5,854 nt of DNA, from positions 1 through 5,854 of the forward strand of contig DASWMI010000219.1 of assembly GCA_036399835.1 (NCBI GenBank), written 5' to 3'. The translations under genes were made by a program, and so were the position numbers. Numbering within the stretch: position 1 is the stretch's first letter; every line of letters begins with the position of its first letter. Of the stretch, positions 1-5,631 are shown piece by piece. The notes under the pieces are model-generated. The model was given only the letters and a program-made list of their open reading frames with translations, was not told where the DNA came from and made no database searches. This DNA is from DASYML01 sp036399835. Lineage in GTDB: Bacteria > Acidobacteriota > Blastocatellia > Pyrinomonadales > Pyrinomonadaceae.

Positions 1-244
1 CATCGCTTTCGTTGAACTCAAAAGCCGTTGCCGAGCTGCCATCCGCGCTTACTTCCGTAGTCGGGGTGATGACGGAAGCGACGAACGGATCAACAAATCC
101 GTTTAGCGCGCCCATTCGGCTGTCTATCTCACGAAGGATACGAGGGAAGTCAACTCCGGCGCGTGTTCTGAGTCCTTCGATGTATCGCGGGTCTATGTTC
201 GCCGGAAGGTCAATATATTTTGTGTCAAGTGTTCCAAAAGGCAT
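1..244 (-). CDS. Probable major capsid protein, N-terminal 81 residues (cut by window edge)
   Basis: The frame opens with ATG at 244 and stays open to base 1, giving 81 codons of a longer gene. The start is fixed by a strong ribosome site, GGGAGGA, whose first bases overlap the TAG stop of the decoration gene; ATG follows seven bases after the AGGA. The product starts MPFGTLDTKYIDLP and continues with a charged helical stretch (about residues 18-50, including GLRTRAGVDFPRILREIDSR), then a beta-like stretch with SVITPTTEV. I call it capsid mainly from position: it directly follows scaffold-like and decoration-like genes in a terminase-portal-head order, where the shell protein is expected. Such proteins usually run to about 300-400 residues, so most of it is outside the window. 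No signature motif is visible in the part seen; another head protein is possible but less likely. Confidence 0.72.
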   Translation of the reverse strand, partial: MPFGTLDTKYIDLPANIDPRYIEGLRTRAGVDFPRILREIDSRMGALNGFVDPFVASVITPTTEVSADGSSATAFEFNESD

Positions 245-257
245 TTGATTGTCCTCC

Positions 258-644
258 CTAGACGAAGTTGTATCGAATACGGGTTGCGGTTACAGCTTTA
301 ATGCGAATTACCGCCCCTTCGGGTGCGGTGGTATCCAAGCCGCCCGCCGTTGAGCCGCTTGGATACAATGGGGTCTTAGGAGTCATGCCTGAGAACCCGT
401 CCATCTCTCCCTGTATGCCTACTGAGTATCCGCGTTTGCCCGCAAACTCATCCTGTAGGGCGATGGCATCAGGCTCAATCTCACTCGTGCCCGCTTTTTC
501 CATGACGGCCTGCCCTTCACTCATCGCGCCCGTAAAAACCAGAAGGTCGCCCGCCACTACGTCCTCAGCGAGTTCCACCCTATCCACGACCTCGTAGCCT
601 ACCGGCGTACAGGGTCGCGCTTTAACTCTTGTCACCGCTGCCAT
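258..644 (-). CDS. Putative head decoration protein (DUF2190-like)
   Basis: This 128-residue protein starts at ATG 644, behind an AAGGAGA ribosome site that overlaps the TAA stop of the scaffold gene. It is rich in Gly, Val, Thr and Ala and looks all-beta. Features seen are GDLLVFTG near residues 32-39, a GYSVGIQGEMDGFSG segment at 72-86, then PLYPSGSTAGGLDTTAP at 92-108, and a terminal strand ending TRIRYNFV. The arrangement of a hydrophobic strand, a short Gly-rich turn and a 'plYps...GGldttap' segment near the C terminus is what I know from small phage head decoration or DUF2190-type proteins, which bind the outside of the expanded capsid and stabilise it. Its place just before the capsid gene agrees. 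The assignment is from pattern memory plus context, without a profile search. An N-terminal hydrophobic signal is absent, as expected for a cytoplasmic assembly protein. Confidence 0.68.
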   Translation of the reverse strand: MAAVTRVKARPCTPVGYEVVDRVELAEDVVAGDLLVFTGAMSEGQAVMEKAGTSEIEPDAIALQDEFAGKRGYSVGIQGEMDGFSGMTPKTPLYPSGSTAGGLDTTAPEGAVIRIKAVTATRIRYNFV

Positions 645-656
645 GTCAAATCTCCT

Positions 657-1355
657 TTATGTGGGCCACGCCACGTCACCGGGTTCCTGAAACCGATAAG
701 GCTCTTGCTTGCCTGCGCTTGCTGCCGCCGCAGACGTTGCAGGCCTTGTGCCAGCACCCGCCTCCGTCGAGGGCGGTTGAGCAGCAGGTCTAGCCTTAAA
801 GGCAGGCTCAGAAGCTTTAAGCTCAGGCGTTGCATTGATGTGATCAGCGAGAGACTTGTCACCGACGTAAGGCTTCTCTACATCTTGGCCGTCCACCTTT
901 TCGGTCTTGTACTTAATATCCAGTTTCAAAGCCTTCGCCATCGCCTTGAACGTCGCGGCGTTCTCGTACCCCATATCCTTTGCCGCGCGTTCAAAGATTT
1001 CATCCTGCCTTCGGCCTTCAGACTCTTCCTTGAGGGTCTTGTGCTCGCCCACGATGGTCTTTAAGTCCTTTGGGCTTAAACTGAGCGGCTTAACCTCTTC
1101 AATGAAGCGCGCATCCTCTTCGGATACGGCCTTGTGTCCCTCTGGGAGCACATTCGACTCAAGAGCCTGCTTCTCGTTTGTCAGTCGCGTGATTGTGCGC
1201 TGGTCTGTCGTCTGCTTGGTGACAAGTTCCCTATTCTTGGCTAGCACCGGATGATGGTCATCCAGTTCCAGCACGTACTTTCCTTTTCTCAAGGCGTAGT
1301 GCGGGCGGTCTGCTTCGGGAATGTCATCAAGCTTGTCATACGTGGATTTCAACAT
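657..1355 (-). CDS. Putative capsid scaffolding protein
   Basis: This is a 232-residue protein starting MLKSTYDKLDDIPEADRPHY at ATG 1355. The start is chosen because AGAGGT sits eight bases upstream, while the longer reading from TTG at 1433 would begin inside a terminator hairpin. The N-terminal segment, roughly 'LddiPea.r..Y..rkGKYVLEL' (residues 9-31), matches a pattern common in phage proteins encoded just before the head shell genes. Residues 35-125 are highly charged and helical with coiled-coil character, including a stretch with RELVTKQTTDQRTITRLTNE. Residues 186-215 are a low-complexity Ala/Pro/Ser/Thr linker, followed by a short aromatic tail (PYRFQEPGDVAWPT) that could be the capsid contact. 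A long charged helix with a disordered tail is typical of scaffolds, which fill the prohead and leave or are cut before DNA enters. No protease active site is seen. A general minor head protein is the main alternative. Confidence 0.68.
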   Translation of the reverse strand: MLKSTYDKLDDIPEADRPHYALRKGKYVLELDDHHPVLAKNRELVTKQTTDQRTITRLTNEKQALESNVLPEGHKAVSEEDARFIEEVKPLSLSPKDLKTIVGEHKTLKEESEGRRQDEIFERAAKDMGYENAATFKAMAKALKLDIKYKTEKVDGQDVEKPYVGDKSLADHINATPELKASEPAFKARPAAQPPSTEAGAGTRPATSAAAASAGKQEPYRFQEPGDVAWPT

Positions 1356-1403
1356 GGCCTTTGACCTCTGCTGTTCCGCCTTTGGCGGGTTGGTTGGAAA
1401 TAG

Positions 1404-1445
1404 AAAAAAGCCCCGCACATCCTGATTTCTCAAGACATGCGGGGC
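1404..1445 (-). terminator. Strong intrinsic terminator ahead of the scaffold gene
   Basis: On the minus strand GCCCCGCA at 1445-1438 pairs with TGCGGGGC at 1417-1410. Pairing continues inward through two G-T wobbles and mostly canonical pairs to give a 16-bp stem closed by a GAAA tetraloop, with the hairpin spanning 1410-1445. Six Ts (1409-1404) follow immediately. On the plus strand no T run follows the hairpin, so it acts on minus-strand transcription only. It lies 49 bp upstream of the scaffold ATG, so it would either end the portal-region transcript or act as an attenuator for the head genes. Confidence 0.88.
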
Positions 1446-1470
1446 TGCATCAGTGCCTCGCTAATTTGTA

Positions 1471-1484
1471 CGGGCCTTAGCCCG
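1471..1484 (-). other. Small GC-rich hairpin in the leader
   Basis: CGGGC, loop TAAG, GCCCG form a perfect 5-bp stem on the minus strand. Flanking TTG (1487-1485) and CAA (1468-1466) can add three pairs across a two-base bulge. No T run follows, so this is not itself a terminator. It lies between the predicted promoter and the strong terminator and could compete with the latter's folding. Confidence 0.45.
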
Positions 1485-1512
1485 CAACTGCCTAGTTATC
1501 AAATCCGTGTTA

Positions 1513-1543
1513 AGTATAACATGGAACGGTTTCAGGATTGCAA
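1513..1543 (-). promoter_or_regulatory. Predicted sigma-70-type promoter with extended -10
   Basis: On the minus strand TATACT (1518-1513) matches the -10 consensus at five of six bases and is preceded by TGT (1521-1519), giving an extended -10 element. A weaker -35, TTGCAA (1543-1538), lies 19 bp upstream, which is longer than ideal but tolerable when the -10 is extended. It sits in the only sizeable non-coding gap inside the gene cluster, between the stop of the 103-residue gene and the head genes. It would start a transcript near 1506 that runs into the terminator at 1404-1445. Confidence 0.5.
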
Positions 1544-1544
1544 A

Positions 1545-1856
1545 TTATTTTTTGTAGATTGAAACCTCATGTGCCCCGTTGTCGTACTTGAACAGCACAT
1601 TGTCCTCATCTTCCTCACCCGCAAAGGCAATGCTAAATTTGCACATCACCCCATTCGACCGCAGAGAATCTGCTAGTTGCTCTAACTCTTCAGCAACAAG
1701 CGCACCTGGATATGACCGACTGTGGAGTCCACAGAAGTAATCGCCATGTCGCTCAATTCCTGAAAAGTGTACACTGAGAGCGGCTTGAATCTGTGGAATA
1801 AACTCTCGCCCACTAGTGTAGAGTAGAGAGGTGACGAATGGGTTTCTGTATGACAT
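1545..1856 (-). CDS. Hypothetical protein, 103 residues
   Basis: I do not recognise this protein. It starts MSYRNPFVTSLLYTSGREF at ATG 1856, ten bases beyond the TAA of the Com-like gene, with only a weak GAG ribosome site five bases upstream. Reading along it, there is a probable helix (about residues 19-32), a strand-like segment around HGDYFCGLHS (37-46), an acidic helix VAEELEQLADSLRSNG (54-69), a strand MCKFSIAFAG (71-80), an acidic turn EEDEDN, and two short strands ending VSIYKK. This alternation suggests a compact alpha/beta domain. There is no signal peptide, membrane segment or metal-binding cluster (two Cys, at 42 and 72, not paired in a motif). It closes the small-gene set between portal and scaffold and is followed by the promoter and terminator, so it may be an accessory gene rather than a structural one. 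Confidence 0.72.
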   Translation of the reverse strand: MSYRNPFVTSLLYTSGREFIPQIQAALSVHFSGIERHGDYFCGLHSRSYPGALVAEELEQLADSLRSNGVMCKFSIAFAGEEDEDNVLFKYDNGAHEVSIYKK

Positions 1857-1865
1857 AGCAACTCA

Positions 1866-2066
1866 TTATACACCAACTCCCGCCGCAACCCTCTCTTTAT
1901 CTGCACGCTGAGCAGATGGCCTCCACGTGGTAAGCCGCTCACACGCTCCGCATCTTAATTTAGTGGCGTGAATCAATCGAACTAGCCCGATAATAAGCGT
2001 GAGGCCATCCGTGACGCCTAAAACGCCCTTACAATGCTCACACCGATAAATTGACTGCTCACTCAT
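1866..2066 (-). CDS. Com-like zinc-ribbon protein, 66 residues
   Basis: The protein starts MSEQSIYRCEHCKG and carries two CxxC pairs, C9-x2-C12 and C39-x2-C42, separated by a hydrophobic stretch (GLTLIIGLVRLIHATKL). That is a four-cysteine zinc ribbon. The 'YRCEHC ... LRCGAC' layout resembles Com, the zinc-binding translational activator of phage Mu, and small Com-like proteins found in many phages, though the spacer between pairs here is longer than in Mu Com. A nucleic-acid-binding role is therefore plausible but unproven. I chose ATG 2066 because its A overlaps the TGA of the preceding gene as ATGA, implying translational coupling, and because AGAAGA lies about eight bases upstream. A TTG at 2105 would add 13 residues without any better ribosome site. 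The C terminus is basic and disordered-looking. Confidence 0.74.
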   Translation of the reverse strand: MSEQSIYRCEHCKGVLGVTDGLTLIIGLVRLIHATKLRCGACERLTTWRPSAQRADKERVAAGVGV

Positions 2067-2173
2067 GCGTAAATCTTCTGACACTCCCGGCATAGCCCAA
2101 TACAATAATCCTGCGGATTAAGGCGTGCGCCGCATTCGTCACAGTAGCGTCTACTGTCTTCGGGCTTGCTCAT
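2063..2173 (-). CDS. Tiny zinc-ribbon protein, 36 residues
   Basis: This short frame reads MSKPEDSRRYCDECGARLNP and then a second cysteine group, CIGLCREC, ending QKIYA. The cysteines at 11, 14, 28 and 31 form CxxC-x13-CxxC, a classic four-cysteine zinc ribbon, with an extra Cys at 24. It starts at ATG 2173, overlapping the upstream gene's TGA as ATGA, and its own TGA overlaps the next gene's ATG in the same way. Overlaps at both ends plus the clean cysteine pattern make a real gene likely despite its size. The fold leaves room for little besides the metal site, so binding to DNA, RNA or a protein partner is the expected kind of role; the actual partner is unknown. It would easily be missed by automatic gene calling. 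Confidence 0.7.
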   Translation of the reverse strand: MSKPEDSRRYCDECGARLNPQDYCIGLCRECQKIYA

Positions 2174-2391
2174 AAAACATTCTTATCGGGAGAATCTTCT
2201 ATTGTGGCAGAGGTCTTGACCGGAACGGATTCAATCTCTATTGAGAAGATGGCCTTGCCGCCGTTCTTGTCTGGGTCATAAGACCATTCGACCGAGCGCA
2301 CGCCTTCTACCTCTCTTCCGTCTTGGTCTAAAATCAGCGGCGGATAACGCTTGCCATCGCTTTCAAGATGCAACTTGATGGTTTCTGGCAT
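2170..2391 (-). CDS. Hypothetical small beta-rich phage protein, 73 residues
   Basis: I do not recognise a named family. The protein starts MPETIKLHLESDGKRYPPLI at ATG 2391, with GAGGG eight bases upstream, 26 bases after the portal stop. It reads as alternating strands: IKLHLE, PPLILDQDGREV, EGVRSVEWSYDPD, then KAIFSIEIESVPVKTS, and an acidic tail ending DKNVL. The 'dG..v.gV.svew' turn followed by a long strand is seen in small uncharacterised proteins near phage portal and head genes, and suggests a single small beta domain. It has no cysteines, no signal and no membrane segment. Its TGA overlaps the ATG of the 36-residue zinc-ribbon gene, so the two are probably translated together. Confidence 0.74.
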   Translation of the reverse strand: MPETIKLHLESDGKRYPPLILDQDGREVEGVRSVEWSYDPDKNGGKAIFSIEIESVPVKTSATIEDSPDKNVL

Positions 2392-2417
2392 TTATGCAGC
2401 CCTCAACAACTAATCAG

Positions 2418-3824
2418 TTAAAGATTTCCACCCTCTCTTGTCTGGCTACCTTGCGGCGGGTTCTCCTTCAAATCATCAATGATTCGCTGAATGTCTTTAG
2501 GCGAATAGTTTAAGATTCTCAGCGTCTCGCGCTGACCTACAAACTTTGCCAACCTCTCCGCTACGCCCGCCAGAGTAAGAGGGTCGCGCCGCGCTACGGG
2601 CGCAAACTCTGCCGTAATCATCGCCTCTTCGTCAAAGCTGGTCTGCCCGAAAGCATTAGACATCTGCACGGCCTTATGCGCTACAGAGGCCCACGACGGC
2701 CCAACGGATGCGCCTACGGTCTCCACCTTGTCAATCAAAGGCATCTCTGCTCTCAAGAGGGCTTCACCGGAGGGCCAATCTCCCGCGATGAGGTGCAAGG
2801 GGACAGCGGCGGCGCGCGTCATAGCCTGAAGCTTGATTCCAAGTATCCGCTCTAATTCGGCAAGTGAACCCGGTTGGATAACATCAAAATCCGCTTGGGG
2901 GTTTTCGTCCGTAAAGAAAGCGCCGGGCTCAACGATCAGGGGGTTCTTTAGATTGCCGTTCTCGTCTCTTTCTTCCTTGATGCCCGTTCCCTTCATCATT
3001 GGAAACCCGGCAAACCTAGCAGCACCCGACAAGTCTCTGTGAATATCATTCACTTCGTCCTGAAGACCGAGCATCCCGCCATCCAATTCTGACATGCCAT
3101 AGTGGGGGTCAGGTTCTTCCGTGCCATCGTCGCCATCGCCATCGTTAGGCACTTGAATATTAGCGAAGTGAACTACAGGAACGCCTAACGGCTGACCCCT
3201 CCTGTCCTTCCACTCAATAGGACCATCGCCCTGCGGGTCGGATGGGAGTTTATACATTCGCCATCCGTCATTGTTAGCTGTCGTGTTGTCTTGTATGTAT
3301 CGCTCTATTTTATCAGGATAATAAACAGTCCTTCGCAGCCCTTCCCTGGTAGTCCACTCTTTGACTGCGTAATTTACCCGGTCGTCATCGTCATAGGAAA
3401 CAAACATTCCGGTTTTACCATTCCACCATCTTTCACGAGTTATGACTACCCGGTCTTTGCTCCAATTAAGGGCGATGGCAGTATTGCCGTCTCGGAACAT
3501 GGCCCAATGAACGGCGGCGGATTTTGCTGCCAAGCCGTTCTTCACCCACACGGACTCCAGATAAGTGCCGATACTACGCTCGCCCTGCCCGTCTGTTGAC
3601 AGGTCGAACCTGACAAGTCTTAATCGGTTGCGCAACTCCTGAAGGATTCTTTTGCAGACGTTATCGCAGAAGAGATTGCCCAGAAGACCGCGCAGGATTC
3701 TTTGCTGTCCGGTGGTTAGCGTCGAAGGGTGGCGACCTCTGGCGTATTGGCGGAACGCCTTAACCTCTTCAGCCTTCGGCAGAGAGCACCTTCTTTCCTC
3801 TTCAATTTGTTCGTGGATTGACAT
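2418..3824 (-). CDS. Portal protein (SPP1 gp6-like type)
   Basis: The 468-residue product forms, in this family, the dodecameric ring at one capsid corner through which DNA is pumped and to which the tail attaches. Family-typical segments are GVPVVHFANI (214-223), then 'HYGMSELDGGMLGLQDEVNDIHRDLSG' at about 241-267, an aromatic/hydrophobic stretch AMTRAAAVPLHLIAGDWPSG (334-353) and ALLRAEMPLIDKVE just after it, which corresponds to the 'SG.al...e..l..K' signature of gp6-like portals. Length is within the usual 430-520 range. The start at ATG 3824 lies two bases beyond the TAA of the large terminase, with only a weak GGA ribosome site, so re-initiation by ribosomes leaving the terminase gene is likely. 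An unusually acidic loop, DGDGDDGTEEPD (228-239), precedes the conserved HYGMSEL segment. The gene order terminase-portal agrees fully. Confidence 0.92.
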   Translation of the reverse strand: MSIHEQIEEERRCSLPKAEEVKAFRQYARGRHPSTLTTGQQRILRGLLGNLFCDNVCKRILQELRNRLRLVRFDLSTDGQGERSIGTYLESVWVKNGLAAKSAAVHWAMFRDGNTAIALNWSKDRVVITRERWWNGKTGMFVSYDDDDRVNYAVKEWTTREGLRRTVYYPDKIERYIQDNTTANNDGWRMYKLPSDPQGDGPIEWKDRRGQPLGVPVVHFANIQVPNDGDGDDGTEEPDPHYGMSELDGGMLGLQDEVNDIHRDLSGAARFAGFPMMKGTGIKEERDENGNLKNPLIVEPGAFFTDENPQADFDVIQPGSLAELERILGIKLQAMTRAAAVPLHLIAGDWPSGEALLRAEMPLIDKVETVGASVGPSWASVAHKAVQMSNAFGQTSFDEEAMITAEFAPVARRDPLTLAGVAERLAKFVGQRETLRILNYSPKDIQRIIDDLKENPPQGSQTREGGNL

Positions 3825-3826
3825 AG

Positions 3827-5236
3827 TTATCCGTTTAGGTAATTGCGTTGCCTTGTAATGCTGATTTTTGGCGCGCTTTCCATGACCCCATATCGCGCCA
3901 CGTCATACTCATCATCTCCGCCTTCACCGTTTTGGTCAGCGTTCACCTTCAAAACATCTTCAGCGTCACGCGGATCGTGAACCATGCGAGCCATAGCGGC
4001 AATAGTTCTAGGACATGTGCGGAAGATTCTAAAGCGAGGCTTGATGCCTAACTCTCTATTACCTAATAATTCAAGCAGCTCTCTTGCTCCGGCAATCCGG
4101 TCAAGCGTGGCGTGCGTCAGATGAAGGCCGATTGGTTCGTTGGTCTCCGGGTCTCTGGCTTCCGCATATTGAGCGGCAATCGTCTTTCCGCCGCTATCAC
4201 CGCGCTTCTGGAAAACGTCATGCCCGGCCACTACGTTTTTAAGGCGGCGCGGGTCAATCCCTGCCCGTACAAGCTGTCGGCGTATCGCTAAGCAGTGTTG
4301 GGGCACTAGCCAGCCATTCTTGACGTGCTCCGCGATTAAATAAATATCCCGTTGGTTTTGCGTGAATGCGCCGAAAGCGGTGTTATGAGCAAAACCATGA
4401 TCCAGCGCACCCCATATAGGCCAATCGTCTGGAATCTTGAACGGGTTGCAGACGTGTAATTCGTCATCCCACTCTTCAAAAAATAAACCTTCAGCTCCGA
4501 CCCACTCACCATCACGACCGCGCCTTTTGAGAATACCCGTCAGGGCATCAAGGGCGCGCATCGTTCGCACGCCATCAGGGGTTAAAGAGCCGTCATCGTT
4601 ATAGAGACGCGGATTGTCTTCGTGCCTGCTCCTGAGTAGTTTTAGCGCTCCGCTCGCCACACGTTTTAGAATCCAGTGATCTTCCGGGCCGGGGTTACAA
4701 TCCCCGATTATCTGCGGGTTCGGAGCGTTCCCCGCGCGACCTGTACAGCGCGTGGTAAGCGTCTGCCAATCATCCTGAGCTAGTTGCTCTGCTTGGTTCG
4801 GATAAATAAAATCATACTCGGCTGAGAGAGCCTTTCCAGGATTATCTAATCCGGCTATCCAGAGGCGAGACCCGTTGCCGTAGTCAAACCACTGGGGCTT
4901 CTCGCCGCCGAAACAACTCACGCCTCCACGTTTTTCAATGATTTTCTTATAAGTCTGAATACAAGATGCGTCCATGTCATTACGCACCTTGCGGACCATC
5001 AACGCTTGAGAGCGCGGGTACTGCCTGAGTAGCGAGTCAATACGCCAAAGGGCCGCAAATGTCTTACCTGTTTCGTATGGACCGCTGATTATTATTTCGG
5101 GCTCTTCTGAGGCTTGGAGTTCCAGCGCTGCACCGCGAAAAGTTGGGAGTTCTACAGGATTTGAGCGTACAGACACACCCGCGCGAATTATCGCCGCGCC
5201 GTGTGCCCTCTCAATTCTTCTTTCCAGCGCAACCAT
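3827..5236 (-). CDS. Terminase large subunit (packaging ATPase and nuclease)
   Basis: The 469-residue protein has the two domains expected of TerL. The ATPase shows a Walker A, GPYETGKT (52-59), a Walker B region YDFIYPNQAEQL (141-152), and a coupling-motif segment IIGDCNPGPEDHWIL (176-190). The RNase H-like nuclease shows acidic candidates at D279 (ALDHGF), D340 (AGHDVFQKRG) and D442/D445 in DDEYDVARYG near the C terminus. TerL powers DNA translocation into the prohead and makes the start and end cuts. Oddly, the Walker B motif reads N-Q-A-E where many relatives have N-E-A; the expected catalytic glutamate is Q148 (codon CAA at 4795-4793). E150 two residues on may substitute, or this may be normal for the subfamily. 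The start at ATG 5236 overlaps the small-subunit TAA as TAATG, indicating coupled translation. Confidence 0.94.
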   Translation of the reverse strand: MVALERRIERAHGAAIIRAGVSVRSNPVELPTFRGAALELQASEEPEIIISGPYETGKTFAALWRIDSLLRQYPRSQALMVRKVRNDMDASCIQTYKKIIEKRGGVSCFGGEKPQWFDYGNGSRLWIAGLDNPGKALSAEYDFIYPNQAEQLAQDDWQTLTTRCTGRAGNAPNPQIIGDCNPGPEDHWILKRVASGALKLLRSRHEDNPRLYNDDGSLTPDGVRTMRALDALTGILKRRGRDGEWVGAEGLFFEEWDDELHVCNPFKIPDDWPIWGALDHGFAHNTAFGAFTQNQRDIYLIAEHVKNGWLVPQHCLAIRRQLVRAGIDPRRLKNVVAGHDVFQKRGDSGGKTIAAQYAEARDPETNEPIGLHLTHATLDRIAGARELLELLGNRELGIKPRFRIFRTCPRTIAAMARMVHDPRDAEDVLKVNADQNGEGGDDEYDVARYGVMESAPKISITRQRNYLNG

Positions 5237-5631
5237 TATTTCTGCTCTGCCAAAATAGCTTCTATCTTCTCCACTCTCTCAAGCATATCGGTCATCTGAA
5301 TAGCTTCGATAGACTGTTCAAGGATGGCCTTTGCAGCCGCTACACGGGCCGTTCCCGGGGCTTCTTTATCCTCCGCTATCTCTCTCAGCACCGTAACCGC
5401 CACCGAGCAATCAGCCTGCAAGTGCGCCACCGCGTTCTCAACAATCTGTCTGCGGGCCGCTCTGTAGGCTGACACAAAAGCAGGCTCTCGAAGCCAGCGC
5501 CACATCGTTACTTCTGAAATCTTGGCGACAGCACAGGCTTTCTTGAGATTAGGCTGGCTGAGCAGGGCAGCCAGTGCCTTCTCCTGCTTGGAGTCTAATT
5601 GCTCAGCGGAATTTTCTGTAGAATCTTTCAA
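5236..5631 (-). CDS. Putative terminase small subunit
   Basis: The 131-residue product has an N-terminal helix-turn-helix region (about residues 16-60): the segment NLKKACAVAKISEVTMWRWLRE fits a 'helix-turn-recognition helix' pattern with a Trp-rich recognition helix, as in many small terminases. A helical middle (61-110) and an acidic coiled-coil-like tail, DMLERVEKIEAILAEQ (115-130), would support ring formation and contact with the large subunit. Small terminases bind the packaging site on phage DNA and load the motor. Position directly before TerL, with one-base overlap, strongly supports the call. The start is unusual: the frame has no ATG before residue 43, and an in-frame TGA lies two codons upstream, so TTG at 5631 is the only reasonable start. 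It falls within a run of 10-bp repeats and overlaps the stop of a 19-codon frame. Confidence 0.82.
   Translation of the reverse strand: MKDSTENSAEQLDSKQEKALAALLSQPNLKKACAVAKISEVTMWRWLREPAFVSAYRAARRQIVENAVAHLQADCSVAVTVLREIAEDKEAPGTARVAAAKAILEQSIEAIQMTDMLERVEKIEAILAEQK

Larger units (their letters stand above)
1404..1506 (-). ncRNA. Candidate leader or small RNA between promoter and terminator (about 100 nt)
   Basis: A start near base 1506, as predicted from the promoter at 1513-1543, and an end at the T run at 1404 give a transcript of roughly 100 nt with no convincing reading frame. It contains two hairpins. The first is CGGGC-TAAG-GCCCG (1484-1471), with a possible extension by TTG/CAA; the second is the 16-bp terminator. 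The TGCGGG on the 5' side of hairpin one (1486-1481) is also complementary to CCCGCA in the 5' arm of the terminator, so the two structures could be mutually exclusive. That would suit an attenuator controlling scaffold, decoration and capsid genes. It could equally be a free-standing phage small RNA. I recognise no known RNA family; the call rests only on promoter, fold and terminator. Confidence 0.4.

Noticed and set aside
632..862. Minus-strand frame overlapping the scaffold C terminus in another reading frame
   Set aside because: Leu/Arg-rich product typical of an out-of-frame reading of Ala/Pro codons; no ribosome site.
12..1254. Plus-strand open frames opposite capsid, decoration and scaffold genes
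   Set aside because: They are antisense shadows: Ser/Pro/Arg-rich, no ribosome sites, no domain pattern, and they cover convincing minus-strand genes.
1356..1433. Longer scaffold start at TTG 1433, adding 26 residues
   Set aside because: The added codons read through the terminator hairpin and its T run (giving CGFFLF-type sequence), and there is no ribosome site; ATG 1355 has AGAGGT at good spacing and a family-like N terminus.
1810..1866. 17-codon frame from ATG 1866 overlapping the Com-like stop as TAATG
   Set aside because: Short, no motif, and out of frame with the much longer 103-residue gene over the same bases.
1865..1870. TATAAT on the minus strand just before the 103-residue gene
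   Set aside because: Perfect -10 hexamer, but no acceptable -35 at 16-18 bp and the start point would fall almost on the ATG. It overlaps the stop codon of the previous gene and may be chance.
2067..2105. Longer Com-like start at TTG 2105
   Set aside because: It would sit wholly inside the 36-residue zinc-ribbon gene and break the ATGA overlap; the added residues show no conserved-looking feature.
2833..5472. Plus-strand open frames opposite portal and terminase genes
   Set aside because: Low-complexity or unstructured products lying antisense to genes with clear motifs.
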